A stretch of 64,000 nt of DNA from Nematostella vectensis. Its lineage: Eukaryota; Cnidaria; Anthozoa; Actiniaria; Edwardsiidae. Below the pieces are notes generated by a model that saw nothing but the letters and a program-made list of their open reading frames with translations, was not told the DNA's origin and made no database searches. The stretch covers positions 9,487,387 to 9,551,386 of the forward strand of contig NC_064034.1 of NCBI RefSeq assembly GCF_932526225.1, written 5' to 3'. Both the position numbers and the translations under genes were made by a program. This document shows, piece by piece, positions 60,001-64,000 of the stretch. The number at the start of each line of letters is the position of its first letter. The stretch's first letter is position 1.

Positions 60001-63000
60001 AAAAGGACAGATTGTATAATATCTCCAGAGGCCTTGAAATAATAGAGCTTAGTATTTTAAGAACTGTAATTGGAAGGCTAGAAGAACCACAAGCTTTACC
60101 TGATTTAATTCCTAAGATTATACTTCTAATTTCCTCTGTAGATGTGGGAGCTAGAAGAAAGCTGTTAGAATTAGCTGTTTAGACAGAGGGTGTAGAACTC
60201 ACTGCTTGCTGTGGACAAAAGGATATTGTGTTACTTCCTAGATAAAAACATATTCATTGCAAAAAGTATCATTAAAACTTTTTTTTCAATTATTTCCAAT
60301 TTACTGTTCTTTTTTTATATAAAAAAGTTCATTTGGATTCAACCAACTTTTTTGGGGGGGCAGGGGGGTTACAGTCACTGGAGTGCGGGGTATTTTTTGG
60401 CATGTAAAGTAGCAGGACTGTTTTCTTTGACCACACAATGCAGGATTTTTGGGGGCTGGAAGAGCATGCATGAAATGGTGGGCTCAGAATCCGAATTACA
60501 ACACAAAGCTACAATAACAATATCTGATGGTATAATTCTGAGTAAGAAGCACGTTTTTAATACAATTATAGCCGAACGTGTAGTCAATCAACTGCCTAAA
60601 CCAATCAATGGCTTTCATGCTCTCACTATCGTGTCATAAACCATTTGACTGCCCACAGTAAGGGAACTGATTGGCCGTGGCGGTATGATTCACTACATGC
60701 GATTCCCAAATGGACTTGAATTCTTGGAGACCGCGCAACAACGAATCCGGCTATAAAGTATTCCTGAACCAGGCTTCCTAGCTTAAATATGAATACTGTA
60801 ACTATACCAATACCTGCTGGTCGTAGCGCATGGGGTAGGGTTGTGCTGCATATGCTGCAGTCGTCATCCCAGCTGTGTTGGCAGCCTGTGCCTGCGCTAT
60901 TGCATTTGCTGCCACGCCTGCTGCTACAGGTTGGCCAGGAATACTGGACCACTGCGCCTGCTCAATAGCAGCTGCTGCGACATTGCTAGTCAATATCCAA
61001 GAATCAAACGATCAATAAAAGAAAACAAATAATACTAGACACAGACAATGGGGTAAACACTACATACTTTTGCAGATTTGATATCTGACAAAATCAATTA
61101 AAAGAAAACAAAAAAAATGCCTGGTAAAGGCAATGGTAAACACCTAAATTAAAATTTGGCATACAGTAGTCAAGGGCAATTCTAATCCCATTTGAAATGA
61201 TATTGTATGTACATCTACTGTATAATACTGTATGAAAGTCTATAATGTTGTTACACCTGTGCATCATATTGATGTATTTGCTTATATAGGTCTTCTTCAA
61301 TAATCTATACCTAGTAGATTTGGTGGTAGGGACGGGAGAGGGCTCACTCTTCCTTGCATACAGAGTGGTGATAACTCTCCCATCAATCATGAACGGCGGA
61401 TTCATAGCAGCTATTAGTTCCAGTAATTGAGTAGCTTCCTAGGGATGAATAAGGAGGTAGTCTTTCATGTTGATTTCAAACAAACAAACATTATAGAAAG
61501 ACCCAGTAAAAACAATCTTAACAAAATAAGATATTTGGTATCTAAAAATATTATTATTGCAGCATCATGTAACAGATGGCTGCTTTTAGAGGGGATATAG
61601 GTTAGGTATTGTTTATTAAAATATTTATGCTGCATGTTCACCTCTATTGTAGCCAGCTCTACAAAGCAGAACCCCCGAGATGTACCAGTGACCTTGTCTT
61701 TAATTAATCTAATGTCATAGATAGGGAGTACTGTGATAGCGGAGAGAGCTGCTCGGATCTGTAGAACACAAAAGTTAAAACATTTCATTTTTATAACAAA
61801 TAAAACAAATTAAATGTCTATGAATAAAAACTTACTGCATCCTCATTTGTCAAAACATCTAACCCTTTAAACATGACAACTATAAGAAAGAAAAGACAGT
61901 ACTTTAAACACAAAAGTTGATACATCAATAAAGTAAAATTAGCATTGTACAATATACAACTGTAATCATTCATAATTTATTTATTATACCTTTGCATGGT
62001 GGGGCTGAATAAGAGGAATTTTCCTTTTCTTTGTCTTCTTTGTTGCCAGAATCTTAAATAGAAAAATACTTAGTCATTTCTGGATGTTTAAAAAAGGTCT
62101 TAAATAATAAAAAAAGCTCACTAACCATCTTTAGGTGTTCCACAAGAAAAACATGTTCTTCTTCTTCTTGATGAAAAGTTCTGTGTTCCACACTGAAACC
62201 ACAAGTCCACACATTTAATCGGATAAATATATTACATAGATGTATCAGTTTAGTTCAAAAACGATCAGAATAAAAATAGTATTTATAGAGAACATAAACA
62301 GCCATGTGCTTTACATTTGAAATAATATGTATTACATAGATGTATCAGTTTAGTACAATAACAATCAGAATAAAAATAGTATTTACAGAGCACTTCAACA
62401 GCCATGTGCTTTACATTTAAAATACTAATATATAACATAGATGTGTCAGTTAAGTAAAATAACAATCAGAATAAAAAATAGTATTTATATAGTACTGAAA
62501 CAACCATAAGCTTTACATTTAAAATACTAAAACATAATAAGAATACCTATGTTTAGGCTAAGGGAACATAACCTTCTTTTAAGCCCACATATTTTCAACA
62601 ATTCAAATTCAGGGCTGAAAAACAGTAGGTACTATAACCCCATGTCTTGACCAAAGATTAAACCTGTTTCAGCAAAGTTAAAGGGCCCCACACTGATGCG
62701 TAAACAAGTTATGCAACCTGTGAGTCTAATAATTATAAAACAATTCTTATAATAATCTGCACCTTGACACAATTCCAGTCTTTTTCCTGCCCTTCTTTGG
62801 GACGACTGTATTCTACACCAATGTTGTAACCTAAGACTTTGAGTGGACCACCCTAAAAAAGACAAAAAAAGATAAAAACTAGGGTACAGACTTATTTTAT
62901 CATGGAATAGAGAGAAGTAAATCAATTAGATCAAAGGAATCTCAATCGTAAGTACACAAGGTGCACTAAGTGATTTCCATGGAAAGTTATTTACCTCCAT

Positions 63001-64000
63001 GTTTCATTTAAATAATTCCAGTTAGAACAATGCACATCACAATAGCAAAGCTTACTTTGAGATAATCCATCCATTCCTTAGCTGCTTCAGGGGTGTCAAA
63101 CTCCACAAAGCCAAATCCTCTTGTATAACCTATGAGACAAAATCAGCAAGGAACTTTTTAACAAAGTTTGTCAATAATATAGTGCAAGACATTCCCATCT
63201 TTAATAAATAAACAAAATTCTACCATAAACTTTTTATTCAATATATGCAACATTTTGTAACAATGTACAGGAAATTGTATGAGTACTTTAAATGTAAGTT
63301 CATGTGAGTACCTATTTTATTTCTGACAATCCGTACATCTCTAAATGCCACCTCTGCTGCATATAATTCCTGAAGGACCTGTGAGTAGGCAAATTTACTG
63401 TTAAATTTAGTCCTCAGTGTCTGGCATCAGAATATGTATATAAACATGCATTCTTCTTACCCCATCATCATCAATACCGTAAATAACAAGGAGTTTAAAG
63501 AATGTCAATCAATAACATCTTTGTTATTATTTATATTTGAAAATTCAATGGTGTATTTGTACAAAAAAAAAATTCAAAATTATCATTCAAAATTGAATTC
63601 AAATACTAGAGTAAATTGTATTTTATCTTAATTATCTCAGTTACTTGCTTAAATAAGCTGAAGGAAATGGATGCCTTTGTTGACTCTCTATTAGGAATTG
63701 TGAAATGGCCGCGGCATGATTGGCTTTCTTTAAGTAAAATCTCACATCATCTTCAGAGATCTCGTCTCGTAGTCCATGTAGCATGATGACAGAGGTGGGA
63801 GGTCCAGGGTCCCTGGGGCCTTGTCGCCTGTGCTCTCTGTCATCTCTATCAGGTGACAGTCGCCTGTCACCACTATCAGTGTCCCAGCGTGTACGCCGCT
63901 CCCTGCTCCTGCTTCTTTCATCTCGCCGACCCTGAAATAGCGAAAGCTAGCATTAGCACAATACATTTTAGTAAGTTTGATATTCACCCTGGAACCTTGG
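51082..64000 (-). CDS. RBM5/RBM10: RBM5/RBM10-type splicing factor (RRM-ZnF-RRM-OCRE-C2H2-G-patch), 5' partial
   Basis: Spliceosome-associated alternative-splicing regulator, nuclear. Exons: 63988-64000 (partial), 63746-63931, 63312-63378, 63056-63129, 62763-62852, 62126-62192, 61990-62052, 61836-61879, 61642-61758, 61311-61438, 60814-60985, 58178-58369, 57722-57801, 57481-57563, 57378-57415, 57202-57312, 56744-56876, 53857-54032, 53527-53714, 53043-53106, 52651-52716, 52186-52284, 51082-51108. About 758 residues are visible. Order: RS-rich start, RRM1 (SVIMLHGL, GFGFVEF), RanBP2 zinc finger (DWNCVKCGTQN..CFSC), RRM2 (GFCFVEL), OCRE repeats (YDPSSGYYYDSTTGFYYD), AKDMERWAK segment, C2H2 finger (CLLCKRQL, H-x5-H), KYRDRAKERREKYG, G-patch (MGWSEGRGLGKEGQGI), ending AYSRFHDA. 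RBM5 and RBM10 cannot be separated by eye. Exon 16 uses a weak donor (gttttc). Confidence 0.94.
51249..51463. repeat. 37-bp tandem repeat, about 6 copies, interrupted by a MITE
   Basis: Unit CCCTATGACTAGTCTGAGTC then AAATTGCCTGGACTATA. The last copy is split by the element 51464-52124, and the array resumes for one partial copy at 52129-52160. In the last intron of the RBM5/10-like gene. Confidence 0.92.
51464..52124. mobile_element. Non-autonomous DNA transposon, 661 bp, inserted in a tandem repeat
   Basis: Inverted ends GGCCGGTTGCACAAAGC and GCTTTGTGCAACCGGCC, with sub-terminal TTATCC-rich repeats. Comparison with intact neighbouring 37-bp units shows a duplicated CCTGG/CCTGT of 4-5 bp at the junctions. 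No transposase is present. Confidence 0.85.
52186..52716 (-). other. RBM5/RBM10: RBM5/10-like G-patch exons
   Basis: Exons 52651-52716 and 52186-52284, with the end of 53043-53106 (IGNQMLK), encode AMGWSEGRGLGKEGQGIVNP and NAGLGSRGSSYG, the G-patch glycine pattern. G-patch domains activate DEAH-box helicases of the spliceosome. The 366-bp intron between them (52285-52650) is AT-rich with nothing else seen. Confidence 0.93.
52720..53042. repeat. 69-bp array filling the intron before the G-patch exon, about 5 copies
   Basis: Unit CATGGTGTCAATGATAGGTG, GCGAGGAAGAGGAATAGGTA, AATTAATTCAATAAGTTTA. On the gene strand each unit carries the pyrimidine-rich stretch and CATTGACACCAT that precede the real acceptor (CACCATACAG, 52717-52726), but the copies have CATGTAAAC in place of ATACAG, so the AG is lost. 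The intron consists of almost nothing else. Confidence 0.93.
54291..56775 (-). repeat. 50-bp array built on the RBM5/10-like exon 17 splice donor, about 50 copies
   Basis: On the gene strand the unit is CAAGTCCTATAGCAGCCATG, GCCAAGGAAGAGGAACCAG, then the donor gtaagagacag. It repeats the last 39 nt of exon 17 and the first 11 nt of the intron. The first copy (56744-56775) is exon sequence encoding SPLAAMATEEEP. A 13-unit, 650-bp block is duplicated (54680-55330 and 55330-55980). Reading past the first donor meets TAG within ten codons. Long plus-strand frames here are translations of the repeat. Confidence 0.97.
58178..58369 (-). other. RBM5/RBM10: RBM5/10-like OCRE exon adjoining the LINE insertion
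   Basis: A 64-codon exon, Thr/Ala-rich then SGYYYDSTTGFYYD, the start of the OCRE aromatic repeats, completed by exon 57722-57801 (YFYWDDTTQQYIPV). The acceptor reads ccttgtctctgag followed by GGGGTAGCG, and its upstream side merges with the LINE 3' end. Confidence 0.9.
58381..60180 (-). mobile_element. 5'-truncated non-LTR retrotransposon with intact reverse transcriptase
   Basis: An open frame without stops runs from about 60180 to 58613 (roughly 520 codons, no start codon). It encodes a LINE reverse transcriptase with RVIPIYKSG, NFRPISLLS, FLDFSKAFDTVDH, GVPQGSVLGPLLF and the catalytic FADD box, plus a thumb region (WKEHINQLSKKI). CR1/L2/jockey-like by motif; the endonuclease part is absent. 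It ends near AATAAAGTTATAT about 12-20 bp before the acceptor of the OCRE exon (58369) and shares the orientation of the host gene. No clean target-site duplication was found. Confidence 0.92.
60181..60813. other. Remainder of the RBM5/10-like intron beside the LINE
   Basis: AT-rich with a G-run at 60353-60367 and no coding signal. An open frame at 60211-60639 is not supported by any motif or codon pattern. Confidence 0.4.
62193..62762. repeat. Intron with three loose copies of a 85-110-bp repeat
   Basis: Around 62224-62530 the block ATAGATGTATCAGTTTAGT, AACAATCAGAATAAAAATAG, TATTTATAGAG, ACAGCCATGTGCTTTACATT recurs about three times with divergence. The rest of the intron is AT-rich with no other signal. 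Confidence 0.65.

Noticed and set aside
60211..60639. 142-residue plus-strand frame
   Set aside because: AT-rich, low-complexity translation in an intron, with no recognisable domain.

Overview
The window is animal nuclear DNA. It holds five multi-exon genes with ordinary GT-AG introns, all clearly metazoan (PI3K regulatory subunit, NB-ARC/TPR protein, S28 peptidase, axonemal dynein intermediate chain, RBM5/RBM10-type splicing factor), separated by AT-rich DNA full of small transposons. The combination of an axonemal dynein gene, a STAND-type NB-ARC/TPR gene, a C1/SAM-bearing PI3K subunit and many foldback MITEs would fit a cnidarian such as a sea anemone or coral. That placement is inference and cannot be proved from the sequence alone.

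Layout. 302-16853 (-): a complete 23-exon PIK3R-like gene (935 aa) with SH3, C1, SAM, C1, RhoGAP, nSH2, iSH2 and cSH2 regions; its last intron is almost entirely a 30-bp G-rich minisatellite. 16854-20418: intergenic, with homopolymer G/C tracts and old repeats. 20419 to about 24605 (-): NB-ARC plus TPR gene, first exon not found. 25501-29585 (-): complete 11-exon DPP7/DPP2-like serine peptidase (467 aa). 30058-46483 (+): complete 24-exon DNAI3/WDR63 gene (872 aa), head to head with DPP7 across a 472-bp shared promoter region. 46484-51081: intergenic, with a 57-bp satellite and MITEs. 51082-64000 (-): RBM5/RBM10-type gene, 5' end outside the window. I reconstructed exons by hand from splice sites and reading phase; the three complete genes sum to exact multiples of three with every phase matching, which is good support for the models.

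The most unusual feature is a recurring kind of minisatellite. In at least three of the five genes a tandem array starts at an exon-intron boundary, and each unit carries a copy of the splice site, often with the end of the exon. DNAI3 has four (exon 9 donor, about 84 copies; exon 17 acceptor, about 11; exon 18 donor, about 5; exon 21 acceptor, about 32). The RBM5/10-like gene has one with about 50 copies of the exon 17 donor. The NB-ARC gene has a degenerate donor array and an adjacent 50-bp array. Single decayed boundary duplications are seen in DPP7 and at DNAI3 exon 24. In each large array only the exon-proximal splice site keeps the reading frame open; the next copies I read lead to a stop codon. 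These look like splice-site-seeded intron expansions that leave dozens of decoy splice sites in the pre-mRNA.

The genes do not form one pathway. The convergent DNAI3 and RBM5/10 genes and the divergent DPP7 and DNAI3 genes are simply neighbours, although a splicing regulator whose own gene carries about 50 decoy donors is notable.
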